A program made the position numbers and the translations under genes. A stretch of DNA of 64,000 nucleotides from Euprymna scolopes (taxonomy: Eukaryota > Mollusca > Cephalopoda > Sepiida > Sepiolidae), in assembly GCA_024364805.1 (NCBI GenBank), contig CM044523.1:3787563-3851562 (forward strand), in the 5' to 3' direction. Shown here one piece after another: positions 1 to 10,586 of this stretch; the stretch's first letter is position 1, and every line of letters begins with the position of its first letter. The notes under the pieces are model-generated. The model saw only the letters and a list, made by a program, of their open reading frames with translations, ran no database searches and was not told the DNA's origin.

Positions 1-611
1 TATATATATATATATATATATATATATACTGCAGCTGATAGATTTTCATGCTAGCCACTGTTAGTTTGAATCACAGCATGCCGATTTGAAAATATTATGG
101 TAGAGCGGTGTTGAACAAAAGGCTGCCATTTACATACTGTGCCTTTTTGCCTGGTTCTGACTCAAATATTTCCGTTCCATTTTTCATCATCACATCTGTT
201 TCCTTCCAGGTGTCCTACATGTTATCAAGGTTTGCTTATTCAAGGTGTATATGTGTATGGATAGATGCATGCGTGTATATGTGTGTGTGAATGGGTGGTG
301 GGTAAAGGGTGAGTGAGAGTGTGTGGGGTGGAGATTATGTTAATGGGTAATATCAATAATAACTTTGTTTTCTTTTTACCAAATTCATTCTTTTTTCTTT
401 AAAAAATATGTTTCTAGGTTTTTCTTTTTCTTTCACTTAATTAAAAAGAGGTGTCTTTTATATTTCGCCCCCCAAAAACGATTCTTTCCGCTTACCCCTT
501 CCCCCACTTTTTCACCTGCCCACCCAACCCAAACATGTTTTTATATTCATTCTGAATTCAAAATTACTTCATTAATATTTTTTCCGGTTCGTCTTCTCCT
601 CCCATTAACAG
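1..611. other. 3' flank or 3' UTR of the Eph gene
   Basis: This begins inside a (TA)n run (1-28). Reading down from the stop codon at 612, the minus strand should be 3' UTR. I saw no AATAAA or ATTAAA on the minus strand here, so the polyadenylation site probably lies beyond the left edge or uses a variant signal. A T/C-rich stretch on the + strand (about 365-600) and GT-rich sequence (about 240-335) are the only visible biases. No convincing coding sequence is present. Confidence 0.5.
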
Positions 612-882
612 CTATACGAGAAACCCTTCTGACATTTGAGCCCCGTAGATCTGAGCACGGAGCATCTGTACACTGTTCATGATTTTCTTCTGGTGACCCA
701 CTAGATTGATATTAAGGTCCATAAGATCTTTCATTGTGATCCGGGCTACCTGGTCCATACTCATGTAGCCGGCATTCATGAAATTCTCGATATATCGTTC
801 CATCTTTATTGACATAAGCCATTCTTCAATACTAGTGAAGCTGGTCAGGTCAGGAGCATTCGGGTCGATGAAATTGTGGGGT
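612..882 (-). CDS. Eph: Eph receptor, last coding exon: SAM domain and C-terminus
   Basis: This is the terminal coding exon. The acceptor AG is at 884-883; the first base completes an Arg codon split with the previous exon, then 89 codons run to a TAG stop at 614-612. It encodes residues 400-488 of the partial protein. After a short linker (PHNFIDPNAPDLTSF) comes a SAM domain, about residues 412-477. SAM hallmarks include IEEWL, a Tyr in MERYIENF, and the near-invariant Eph stretch LVGHQKKIMNS. In Eph receptors the SAM domain lies C-terminal to the kinase, in the cytoplasm, and helps receptor clustering and adaptor binding. The tail ends EGFLV, with hydrophobic residues at positions 0 and -2. 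That fits a class II PDZ ligand, which is an inference. Length and order match the family, and no damage is seen. Confidence 0.96.
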
Positions 883-2374
883 CTGGAAAATAAACGACAA
901 TAGAAATTTTAACATAAAACAGTGATTTTTTATCACAAAGGTTAAAATATATATTTATAATTGATATAGGGTTTAATATATTCAAGCAGGAACTAAGACA
1001 TACATAGTTAGTTATAGGGGCATACAATTAGAGACGTAGTGAAGGGTATACAATTAGAGGCATGTAGATGGTATAGAAATAGAGGTATCTGGGTGTATAC
1101 AATTAGATTTTACTTCTGTTTATGTATTTTTATTATTGTCTAGCAATTCGGTTCATCCAACAAGTCTCTTGAAACAAGGGTGCAAGAAAATAGGTGTGAC
1201 ACCTGAATTAAATTTTAGCCGTTTCTGTACTAGCAGTCCAACTTGGCTTTGCTCGGGCCCTATGTACTGTTCATAACTTTGCCTATGTTTCAATACACTT
1301 TATGTAAGATTTCAAATGTTTAGACCAAAATCTGTCCGAGCAATTTGGTAGAGACCGCAGAGATCAATTTTATTAAACTTTGACCCCAATTTTAACCTCT
1401 TAACACTTATTATTTTGGCCTCGAATACAAATACAAAGGTTTACCCATGTCCAAATTACCTACATCTAAAATTTCAAGTCTTTAGACCCAAAATTGGTGA
1501 AGGAATTTGGTAGAATCTACAAAGGTCAACTCTTTAAACTTCGACCTTTTGGCAGCCAAAGTTTCGCCCCAAAACTGATTAAAATGCTTGCCGCATGTCT
1601 GAATACCCATTATATATAAATTTCAAATGTTTAGAACCAAAATTGACTGAGTAGTTTGCTAGACACCGCAAAAGTCAAATCCTTTGAACTGACAGCTCAA
1701 ATGTTCGACCCAAACCGATTAAAACGCTTGCCCTATCTCTGAATACTCTTTATGTAAAATTTCAAATCTTTGACCAGAAACTGGCTGAATAATTTGGTAG
1801 AGACCGGAGAGGTCAAAATTTGACCAGTTAACATATATTGTTGGGGGGGCAAATCAAATTAAAAAGTTTCATGTTCATGTAACCTACATTCAGGATGTTC
1901 ATGTGTTTAGACCCAAAATTGATGGAGGTGTTTGGTAGAGTTTTCAAAGATGAAATCGTTGAACTTTGACCCCTTGACAGCCAAATTCCTGACCGAAAAC
2001 CGATTACAAATTTTTTCCCAAATTTTCAATACTCCTGGTAAATCTCGAGTCTCTAGACTGAAAATTGATAGAGTAATTTGGTAGGAAATGTACACAGACA
2101 CACAGACATTTTCACCTTTATATAGATTATTAATCAGATCAGATGAATGTACACATCATAGTAAAGTTGATAAAAAGCATGCTATTCTACAAATACTGTG
2201 TACGGAAATATTGGCAGTATGGAATAAGGAAGTACATGCGATGTCAATTGAAAAAGTTTTTCAAATTTAATGAGTAACATAGTAAGGAAAGCTGCACTAT
2301 TTTTTGATTGCTGCTTCTTTGTCTCATAATCAGAACATGTAAATTAAGATTAGCTGGGAAAATATTAGACAAAC
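883..2374. other. Eph intron (1,492 bp) between kinase and SAM exons
   Basis: Bounded by donor GT at 2374-2373 and acceptor AG at 884-883 on the minus strand. About half of it is a degenerate tandem repeat (described separately). No other coding signal was seen. Confidence 0.85.
1229..2100 (+). repeat. Degenerate tandem array, six units of about 140-160 bp
   Basis: The phrase AATTTGGTAGAG, or a near match, recurs near 1343, 1505, 1650, 1790, 1928 and 2074. Each time it is preceded by TTTAGACCxAAAATTG and followed by a GTCAA..CTTTGACC block and a CCGATTAAAA..TTGCC block. Spacing is about 138-162 bp. Copies differ at many positions, so the array is old. It begins just after a CTAGCAG...GGCTTTGCTCGGG signature at 1229-1257. 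A further isolated unit-like segment (CTCTAGACCAGAAATC) is near 31800. It is probably an internally repetitive mobile element or its amplified tail. I do not recognise the family. Confidence 0.75.
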
Positions 2375-2517
2375 CTTGGTTTAGCCATTTTCCGTAATAA
2401 TTCAGGTGCCCTTATTAATTTATCAAGGGTTTTAACTATGGCACCGAATTTTGGCCGATGATTCCGCTCTCTCTGCCAGCAATCTAACATCAACTGGTGG
2501 ATGGCTTCCGGGCAATC
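2375..2517 (-). CDS. Eph: Eph receptor kinase exon: end of the C-lobe
   Basis: The acceptor AG is at 2519-2518 and the donor GT at 2374-2373. The exon has 143 nt: 47 codons plus two bases of a split Arg codon. It encodes residues 352-398, starting [15 protein letters not shown] and continuing [20 protein letters not shown]. The motif CWQ...RPKF is the conserved end of the tyrosine-kinase C-lobe (helices H and I), where the Arg of RPKF normally pairs with the APE Glu. [11 protein letters not shown] matches the Eph kinase-to-SAM linker. The exon joins in phase 0 to PPPM from the upstream exon, giving PPPMDCPEA as in other Eph proteins. Confidence 0.96.
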
Positions 2518-3053
2518 CTACAAAGAAAATATTAACAGATTAAATCTTTATACTTAGAAGAATACATGCATCTTTCTTTCAAATATGGTTCTCCAATTTC
2601 ATACCAAGTTTTGGCTCAAAAAGGTTTATGAGTTCTATAATCAACATAAACATAATATATTCCAATAATAAAAAGAAACCAAAGTAATGAAATCCAGGAT
2701 GTTCAATTAAAAAGATTTCCAATCATACGATCATTTGCTTTTAGCGTTTTCAAAAGGTTTTGTATCAAAATGTTTTATTTTTCATGTAGTTAACTTGGCC
2801 TGAAGAGGTCAGCTTAAATAAGGCTAGTACATGTAAAAAAAAAAAAAATCGAAAAGTAAAACGTTATACTAAATAAATAGCTGTACTTTTTGATAATTAT
2901 CATATAAGCACTGTAAGCCTGGATGGGATTGAATGTCGAAACATTAAAAACACACTGTATTCTAACCAATTTAAGTCCAGCAAGCACGATAATGGTATGC
3001 AAACAATATGAATATTTTTATTAATCAAGAGACATTTTAACAGACTGCCTTAC

Positions 3054-3248
3054 CATTGGAGGTGGTAAGCGGTATCCCTTCTCAACAGCCTTAATGACAT
3101 CTTGGTTTGACCAGTTCCAATATGGTCGTTCTCCGTATGACATAACTTCCCACATGACCACACCATAGCTCCAGACATCAGACGCTGAAGTGAACTTTCG
3201 GAAGGCAATGGCTTCAGGAGCTGTCCATCTGACAGGAATCTTACCACC
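3054..3248 (-). CDS. Eph: Eph receptor kinase exon: P+1 loop, APE, C-lobe core
   Basis: The acceptor AG is at 3250-3249 and the donor GT at 3053-3052. The exon is exactly 195 nt (65 codons, phase 0 at both ends), residues 287-351. It opens with [19 protein letters not shown], the substrate-binding P+1 loop and APE motif (A296-P297-E298). [22 protein letters not shown] then gives helix F with its conserved Asp, and the Eph-specific [18 protein letters not shown] follows. This part of the kinase shapes substrate recognition. The upstream intron is only 124 bp, the shortest in the window. An open frame runs past both splice sites, so the exon ends rest on splice consensus and on homology. Confidence 0.97.
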
Positions 3249-3372
3249 CTGGAAAAATTGGATTAAAACCAAATATGTCAATGAAAAATAGTGTTAATAT
3301 TAATGAAAGAATAGAAATTCGAATAATCTTCATTTGTTTTGTATTTCTGTAGACATTTTTTGTTTAGCTTAC

Positions 3373-3486
3373 CTTTGTTGTATAGGCACCATCTGTGGTA
3401 TCGTTTTCTACCTCTCGGGACAAGCCAAAGTCAGCCACTTTGCAGACTAAGTGTTCTGTAACTAGAATGTTTCGGGCTGCAAGATC
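3373..3486 (-). CDS. Eph: Eph receptor kinase exon: catalytic loop, DFG and activation loop
   Basis: The acceptor AG is at 3488-3487 and the donor GT at 3372-3371. The exon has 114 nt (38 codons, phase 0/0), residues 249-286. It starts DLAARNILV, the second part of the HRDLAARN catalytic loop; D249 is the predicted catalytic base and N254 a Mg ligand. [11 protein letters not shown] holds the DFG motif (D267-F268-G269). The activation loop ends TTDGAYTTK with the autophosphorylation Tyr at Y283. All residues needed for catalysis are present, so the receptor is predicted to be an active kinase. The exon begins immediately after HR of the HRD motif, so the catalytic loop is split between exons. 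Confidence 0.97.
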
Positions 3487-3535
3487 CTAGAATTGTAAAG
3501 AAATCGATTTGGAAATTAATCTATTTGACAGTTCG

Positions 3536-3579
3536 AAGAATGCTGAACTACTTATCAAAGAATGCTGAACTACTTATCA
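3536..3579 (+). repeat. Short tandem duplication, 2 x 22 bp
   Basis: A 22-base unit beginning AAGAATGCTGAACTACTT occurs twice, back to back and exactly. It is intronic, just 5' of the activation-loop exon in gene orientation. Confidence 0.85.
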
Positions 3580-3680
3580 AATGTTTTTGGAATAATTATG
3601 CAAAAATTTGGGCAAACATTTAATGATGAATATGGAAATTTCCACTAGTGCTTTCATTAACCTAATATTTACATTTCAAG

Positions 3681-3682
<2 letters not shown>

Positions 3683-3721
<39 letters not shown>
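3683..3721. repeat. (TA)n microsatellite
   Basis: About 39 bp of alternating A and T in the intron between the HR and DLAARN exons. Confidence 0.95.
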
Positions 3722-3723
<2 letters not shown>

Positions 3724-4176
3724 CTATATATAATTAGGCGAACGTTATTTAATAACACCGAGCATCTTTTCTTTTTTCAAATAATCAATTCGATATTTTG
3801 GTTAGTGCATGTAAGTACTGCAGGTTTTGTGTTCCTTTTTTTTTATTTCGTCGTGAGTACTTAAGAAATGATTCATTTATAACGAAATACAGTATGGACG
3901 ATTAAAAACTTGGAAAAAAAAAGGGTTTATTAAGCAAAAACATCCAGTTTTATTTTATGTTTCCCTAAATAAAAAATAGACTAAATACAAACAAACATAC
4001 ATATACACATGTTTCTGACAAAGCAAATCAGCGAATTATTTAATTTTTGGTCGAAAATAAAATTCATAATTGCTCTTTAATTACATCGACCTTTTAGACC
4101 GGGAGCTTAAGGCACTTAAATTTGACCAATGCAACTGATAAGTTTTTGTCTGCAAAGAAATCGACAATTTACTTAC

Positions 4177-4275
4177 CCTATGAACATATCCCATTTCGGA
4201 AAGATACTTCATGCCTGAAGATATTCCTCTCATCATACCAATAAGTTGTAAGTATGAAAATTTGCCATCGTTATT
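4177..4275 (-). CDS. Eph: Eph receptor kinase exon: helices D-E up to HR of the HRD motif
   Basis: The acceptor AG is at 4277-4276 and the donor GT at 4176-4175. The exon has 99 nt (33 codons, phase 0/0), residues 216-248. It reads [18 protein letters not shown] then [15 protein letters not shown]. The segment [23 protein letters not shown] has the form of kinase helix E followed by the first two residues of the HRD catalytic motif, which the next exon completes as HR|DLAARN. It is very similar in pattern to vertebrate Eph kinases. Skipping it would keep frame but remove the HR dipeptide and helix E. Confidence 0.96.
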
Positions 4276-4621
4276 CTACAAAAGAAAACACGCATTGGAT
4301 ATTAAACTCAACGACCAAAGAACGAAGTGCATATTGGCAGCATCAGGCAATAAAAATCCTACCCATGAGTATCAGAATAATTTCCACATCCGTCAATTTT
4401 TATCTGAATTTTAAATGCTTTATTTAGTTCAACTAATCTCAAGGTTGTTATGAAACTCACCACTAGTAGGAATGAAAATGTATTTTTAACATCGCCGCCC
4501 ATGCACTATAGAGAGAATATGAATATATTAGTACTTTTTTTCCATAACCAGCGCGAGGTCCTGGTGAAATCGATGCTATGTGTATCCTGTGTAGATTCTG
4601 ACAGATTCGAACACCCATAAT

Positions 4622-4651
4622 ACTAGCAGGGCTTCCCGGAATTGCCCGGTG
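4622..4651 (+). repeat. ACTAGCAG...TTGCCCGG repeat signature
   Basis: ACTAGCAGGGCTTCCCGGAA followed by TTGCCCGGTG. The same layout (ACTAGCA, a few bases, then GGCxTTGCyCGG) occurs near 1229, 31389 and, more degenerate, 35690, and on the minus strand near 51688. Probably the edge of a dispersed element. Confidence 0.6.
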
Positions 4652-5890
4652 CAAAAGTGTAACTTATTTCGATTAAAACGTCTTCTCCCTTCGTCTTTCT
4701 AACTTTTTCCCCTCTCATTGTTTTACTCTTCCATCTTTCTTATTCCTTTTTTCAGCTCCATCCTTTCTGTTTTGTATAATAAGTTCCTTTTTTTCCTTTC
4801 TAAATTAGTATATAATTGAAAAACAGACTTTTTCTGACGAAACCTGGCGCAATTGTACGCCAGAGAATGAATATTTTTCTAAAATTTTAAATATTTCGTG
4901 GATGGAAATTCCAATCGAAAATACATCAACTGTGTGGCTCTTCGGTGTATAGTCTTATTTTTACCCTTAGTTAGATATACATACACAGACAACTGTACAA
5001 TATTCCTTTTATATCATATTTAAAACATCTTCCCCTTCTATTTTAATTTAAGATAATTTTTTTTGCACACTTAGCATTTCATTTTTTCTCAGAATATTCC
5101 ATACAATCATCCTCCTCTCATCCGAATCAACCATTCGAAATTTAAGCAATCAATCTACTTTTTTCTATGTAGTCTATAGTTCCACATAGATTATGGAAAT
5201 CTTGTTGTGGGTTTGGTTTTTATCGTCTTATGTTAAATTGAAAAAAAAAAAAAGAATCAAAATTGGAGACAATGAATTATCCTTTGTCATCGGAAGCAGC
5301 AGGCCTGTTACTGAAGGCTGATTTAGCGTTTAGTGCAGGCAGATCCTAGTGACAACTGCCACTACTGCATTATTCTCAATCGAACAAGGATAATAGTCTC
5401 ATCTTCACACTGAGAATCAATGAAACACAGATTTAGTAAATCTTCTAGTTTAAGAACTAAAGTGCATTGCTATGCGAGGACAACAACTATTAAATTATAT
5501 TTTCTTTTCTTTTTTTCAGCAGAAATCTTGTGCTGATCGTTATGAAAGAATTGGAGGAAAGTTTTTTTTATATCCACTAATATGACGCATGTACATGGTG
5601 CATGAATAATTTTCAGGCTATTAGAATTATTTCCTTCCTACGTGAATTGGTCTAATTTGATAACTTTTCCTTGACACTAAGATTCAAGCAATGCTGATTC
5701 AGGTTAAGTGTAGCTTTGTTTCACAATTACATGTGCAGTTACCCTTTGTCTTTAAAAATAAAATGGAGGCCATGATAAAAGCAAATAGAATCTGATTTGT
5801 TTTATCCATATACAGCAAACCACTTTTTGCAGCACCTGAATACTGCAGATACGATGAAAGCAGGGCAAGCTAAGAATTGGTTGGTTGTTT

Positions 5891-6145
5891 TTGTTTTACG
5901 GCATACCAACCTTTTTCACGTTATTTAATGCCGAATCTAGTTATTTTGAGGAACGATTTTTAATGGAGTATGTTTTTTTTTACGTCAGATTCTATTTAAC
6001 CCATAGTTGGGACCCTAACAGGTACTACCACTCCGGGTCAGAATGGACCTGTGAGCAATGGCAATTAAAGGGTGGCTCCACACTCCCTAAAGGCCGCAAG
6101 GTGGGGCCTCACTATCGGATATAGTTTTCGCTTATATCCAGGACT
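5891..6145 (+). repeat. Dispersed repeat A, copy 1
   Basis: About 255 bp, closely similar over its length to 21701-21950. Shared blocks include TTGTTTTACGG, TTATTTAATGC.GAATC.AG, CCATAGTTGGGAC and GGTACTACCACTC, then GGGTGGCTCCACA and a shared end near TATCCAGGAC. Frames are not consistently open in both copies, so a non-coding mobile element is more likely than a gene. Confidence 0.85.
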
Positions 6146-6433
6146 GCAAGCTAAGGAAGAGCGTCTAATAAGTAATTTTACTATGTGCAGTATAACCGAT
6201 ATAAATCTCTTGAATCCAACACCATAAAGAACAGGCATAAGATGCTTAGTGTTGCCCACCTTGGAGTCTGGACCACTCGAAGAACCCTATTTATAAAAAC
6301 CAGATGATATTTCAAATCCATTTGCATCACTTTCTCTAATGTCTTCGTTGGCTTTTCTATTCCAACTAATTCCATAAATCATCCTAACAATAATGTGCAC
6401 TTCTTAAAGTAAACAAATATAAAACATTCTTAC

Positions 6434-6495
6434 CCTTAAAAACGTATCAAGCGAACCATTTGCCATATATTCTGTAACTATCATGATTGGATGAT
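6434..6495 (-). CDS. Eph: Eph receptor kinase exon: hinge and gatekeeper (62 nt)
   Basis: A small exon. The acceptor AG is at 6497-6496 and the donor GT at 6433-6432. Two bases complete a split codon (A|AT, Asn), then 20 codons, residues 196-215: HPIMIVTEYMANGSLDTFLR. This is beta-5, the hinge and helix D of the kinase, with Thr202 as gatekeeper and the Eph signature VTEYM.NGSLD.FLR. The upstream intron is 20.3 kb and the downstream intron 2.2 kb, so this is a tiny exon next to a very large intron. The frame was set by joining VVTK|N to HPIMIV, equivalent to VVTKS.PVMIV in other Ephs. Confidence 0.96.
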
Positions 6496-7114
6496 CTGTA
6501 AAAACGTTAAAAAGAATAAAGGTTAAATCATAAGACATGGCAAAACATTCAAATAAAATATCAACATTTAGAAAGAAATTGTATAACACTAATTTGCCCA
6601 TGCAATACTGCTTAACGAATTGATATCGTTATAATTAAATCGCATATTCTCACAGTTAATAAACAGCAAGTATCGCCTGTACCAAGGTACAAATCACAAA
6701 ATAAACTTTATGTCTAGAATCCTCATTCCAATTTGGAGCAAAATTCATTAAATGGTTTTAATTATTGAGGAACTTTTAACTTTTACTTAATTTAAGCCTA
6801 AAAATTGAAATCTTCCTTATTTGATGTTTGATAGTGAATCAAAGATAATGCAAATCGAAGCTGACTTTTCAAATATAAGGTTATGTTGCCAACAAAGCTT
6901 TAAAATACTTTAGACACTGATATCATTTATATTAATTAAAGTCTAATAACGAAGATTAAAATTTCATCAAAATCATAGGTATCTGAATTTGCACAAAGTG
7001 TCTCTAACGCTCTATGTAATAGTAAAACTAAAAGGTAGGTCACGTTAAGGTATATTGTTCTTGTTCTGTCAGTCATGACTGAACTAAAGTGTTAATTTTA
7101 TATTATTTTAGTTA

Positions 7115-7205
7115 TCGACTCTAGTAAGGATTGAACATCCAACCTCCAGAAGACTCATTTAATACGGACTGTAAATCAACACCTTTCAATTGTGCTACGG
7201 ATAAA
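7115..7205 (-). repeat. tRNA-promoter-like SINE head, minus strand
   Basis: On the minus strand a box-A-like segment (CGTAGCACAATTGAAAGG) is followed about 45 bases later by a box-B-like GGATGTTCAATCC. No cloverleaf can be drawn with confidence, so this is a decayed tRNA-derived element rather than a tRNA gene. Confidence 0.45.
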
Positions 7206-7309
7206 TGAGGAAGATAGTAACTCAAATAATATAAATTCTCTAAAATCCTTTAAAAATTGTCTCAAAATATGAAGGTGAATACCTAGTACGGCATTAATAC
7301 TGGTCAGAT

Positions 7310-7480
7310 TACTTCCTCCAAATTAATATTAAATTCACAAGCAGCCCTCCCCCAGTCGCATGCATATCCTAATCTGTGATATGGACCAAGTTATCCGTTA
7401 AAGTTCACCCATCTGGTACTGGTTAGATTCAGCATTGCTTAAGTTCAGTGATCTAAGGAGAACCAATGTGTCTATGTGGT
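7310..7480 (-). repeat. 5S-rRNA-derived SINE-like element, minus strand
   Basis: The reverse complement of 7400-7470 reads GGTTCTCCTTAGATCACTGA, then ACTTAAGCAATGCTGAATC, then CAGATGGGTGAAC. This is the 5S rRNA internal promoter region (GATCACCGAAGTTAAGCAxC...GATGGGTGACC) with substitutions. Past the 5S part (below 7400) the body resembles that of the copy at 52431-52680 (GGATATxCATxCGACTGGGG then GCTTGTGAAxTT). This suggests one family with a 5S head (SINE3 type). Confidence 0.7.
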
Positions 7481-7485
7481 TATCC

Positions 7486-7495
<10 letters not shown>

Positions 7496-7541
<46 letters not shown>
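7496..7541. repeat. (TG)n/(TA)n microsatellite
   Basis: A short GTGTGTG run passes into about 45 bp of (TA)n directly beside the 5' end of the 5S-derived element. Confidence 0.95.
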
Positions 7542-7542
<1 letters not shown>

Positions 7543-10217
7543 CGATGGTGAATATTGACCCTTCAGACATGGTATAGTGATTCAAATAAGTTCAGTACAA
7601 CAACGTTGTCTTCGTGATCGCTAGTTTTCTTTCAGCTTCCCTGCTTAATGACCAGCATTCAGTTCGTGCACAGCAACCGATCATACCAAACTAACGTGGT
7701 TTTCCTGTCTGAAGCTGTGGCAACAGATGGCGTGACATTTAAGCAGAGTAAAAGTGTCACAAACAAATAACGATATTTGGTGACCAATCGTCACGGATAA
7801 AGATCTTTTTTCAAAGTTAAAGAAAATCAAAACTGGACGAATATTCCATGATGGCACACAACAGTTTGCATAATTTAATAGTAATCAGTTTTTGTTTTTT
7901 GTTGTTTTTTTAGTCAAGAACGACATTACTGATATCATAAAACAGTTTCAGTTCTCGTGTTCATTTGCTTCTCTGTAATTATGCTTATTCACCTTTGTAC
8001 TATGTTATCAAATTTCACACCGATTTCCAAAAACAATTTAATTTTCTAATCGCCAAAGTTATTGGTAGGTACATTTACACAATAGGAATACATCGTTTTT
8101 TACTCTAATCCAATTTTTCATTTTTAGTTCTGCAAAAGTCGGTTTAGTTTTGTTCGTATTGTGTACAAGCATAGATTTATATTGCTAAAGTAAAAAAAAA
8201 ACAAACTATTTCTTTAATTTTAAAAATGAATTGTTTCAAAATCGAATTATCTTATATTATCCACTTTAACAGTTTAAAAAAAAAAAACATACTACTTCGA
8301 TTTTTTTTAAATGTTAATGCCATTTTAATTTACATTTAATTGTTACATTTTTCATGAATTAAAGAGACATTCATTTATTCCAACAATTGACAAGGACGAA
8401 TATTTTTACACAAGTTTGTTAATATTATTAAAACTTTCATACACTGACTTTTAAGAACAGTAAGATAAACCAGTAGATGAAGAAAAAAAAACGTTCAATT
8501 CCCAAAATACCTGACAAATGAGTTTTAGATATCTGACTTTTTTCTCTTAAAGTGTTAGTGATGATAGTGAAAGCGAATATATGCATTAGAGTAGGATTCA
8601 AAACAAGGGTCAATCATAAAACTTAATATTTACAATGTCTTTCTGCCGATCTCTCTACAAAGTTTGGATGGAAATCACTTAAGACAAGCCATGAAGCCAC
8701 TTGATGTAATGACATGTAAAAAATAACACTTCAAGGTATAAACAAAAAAATTAAGTATTAGGTGGATAGATATCGACTAAAAAAAAACAGCAATATATGT
8801 ACAGTTTCATATGATGAGAATCGTTTGACCGAAAGCAACAATTATTCTGTTAGACATATCGCACATGGAATGGAATGTTTAAAGGACAATAAGGAAAGCA
8901 AGAATTACCAGGCCAAAATACACTTTATATTGTCCAGTTTTGAATCGATAAAGTCTTCGATTTATAACTGCTTAATCATAAACACACCTGAACGATCCAA
9001 ATTGTCAATTCTGACATAATCTTCACTTGGCAATTCCGATTTGGAATGTGATGCCCCTCAATTCAGGAACAGATTAGTGATTATTTTGATAAACCTTATC
9101 TTTGAGAAAATACCATGAATAAAAATCTGGAGGATTAAGCCCATTCAAAATCATGATAGAATATGCCTCTGCACACCATTGCAAAATGACTGTTCAACAT
9201 TTAGAAATGTAATTTGGTAGACAAGTTAGTCATAAGAAAAAACTGACTTGTGCCAAATATGGTTGCATTGCTAAAAGGATTGTGAGTTTTATATATAAAA
9301 TATTATTTATAGATGTGTTAATTTGGATTTTTTTTACCTTATTTAAAACAATAAGATTGCTTTTTGTAACAATGTCGCTCTAAAAGGCATAAGACATTGG
9401 ATAATCTTCATCTAGCAGTGAACTGTCATTTTTAGTCGTGTTTTCATAACTCGTTGATAGATTAAAAAGTGAATTGTGCAAATGCAAGAAAATGGTAACA
9501 CATTTTCTAATTAAATCGTCAATACATTTTTTTTTTATTTAAAAAGGTACATTCTATTAACTTGCTATGTGCAACTATTGTTACTTTTGGGCAAGTGCCA
9601 CTCAAAGTACTCTCTCCTGCCTTAAGTAAAAAGTCAAGTATTTTGCAAATAAATTCGTGATCAGTATTCAAAAAACATTTTCCTCTAGAAAAATTTTTTA
9701 AAAAGGTTTTACAATTTGAACAACATTCACTAACTACTTTTCTTAAGGAAAGAGCAGGCAAAAATGACTTTGTGCAGATCATTTCCGTGGCAGACAATAT
9801 TGCTCAGTAAAATCATGACAACAATCAAATAGCAATGACACAAAATTAAACCAATGCTTAAAAAATGGAAAATAAAAACACAAATATGTATTTACATTGA
9901 TTTTTTTTATAATTATTGGTGGCAATTGTTTTTGTTTTTTTCGTTTGTAATTATTGTGCTTCCTATTGTTTTACATTTGAACGTAACATATTTAGTTGTG
10001 AACCTTGAAATTGTCGTAACCTTAATAGCCACTTCTCAATAAGAACTTTTTTTATTATTATGTAAGATTGAGTATCTTTTAAGGTTTTCACTCTTTAGAA
10101 TTTGCTTTAGTTATATATGTACAAGCTTGTTTAAAGGAATTAAATAACTTGTAGGTATAGATATGAAAAAAGGAATAATCAAAGACTAAGAAATGTTTAA
10201 CACAGAATCAAGTTTAT

Positions 10218-10300
10218 CTAGATTCGATATTCTGTTTCGGTTATAAACCTGCTAAAAAATCTTTATTAAGTTTCATAACTGAAACGAAATATCGAATCTA
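10218..10300. repeat. Imperfect hairpin repeat (arms about 28 bp)
   Basis: The arm TAGATTCGATATTCTGTTTC at 10218-10245 is nearly the reverse complement of TAACTGAAACGAAATATCGA at 10273-10300. The right arm recurs as ATAACTGAAACGAAATATCG near 24541, ATAACTGAAACGAGATAACG near 24681, CTAACTGAAACGAAATAGCG near 32553 and a weaker copy near 32690. Most copies are followed within about 60 bp by TTGTTCTA or a variant. It looks like the conserved end of a dispersed element. Confidence 0.7.
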
Positions 10301-10531
10301 AAGAAACGGGGTTTTATTTTTTTTTTTTTTAATTTCTTGTTCTATAGCTTTTTTGTTCATAATATATATCTTGGGAAGATCAGTGCCGGAAAAACCCAGT
10401 AGTGCTCAATTATTAAAAATAAATCAAAATAAAAGCATAATGTTTATTATATTACAGATATCAAAACATGATACTGTCAGTTTTGAATAACTTATTGGTC
10501 ACCTGTTTTTTTTCAAGGTACTATATTGTTT

Positions 10532-10533
<2 letters not shown>

Positions 10534-10584
<51 letters not shown>
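10534..10584. repeat. (TA)n microsatellite
   Basis: About 50 bp of alternating T and A. Confidence 0.95.

Positions 10585-10586
<2 letters not shown>

Larger units (their letters stand above)
4276..6433. other. Eph intron (2,158 bp)
   Basis: The minus-strand donor is at 6433-6432 and the acceptor at 4277-4276. It contains a CTAGCAG...TTGCCCGGTG signature (4622-4651) and one copy of dispersed repeat A (5891-6145). The rest is AT-rich with pyrimidine tracts and without recognised function. Confidence 0.8.

Noticed and set aside
9519-9797. 92-codon minus-strand open frame
   Set aside because: No domain, no neighbours, single exon in the middle of an intron; length expected by chance in AT-rich DNA is not greatly exceeded.
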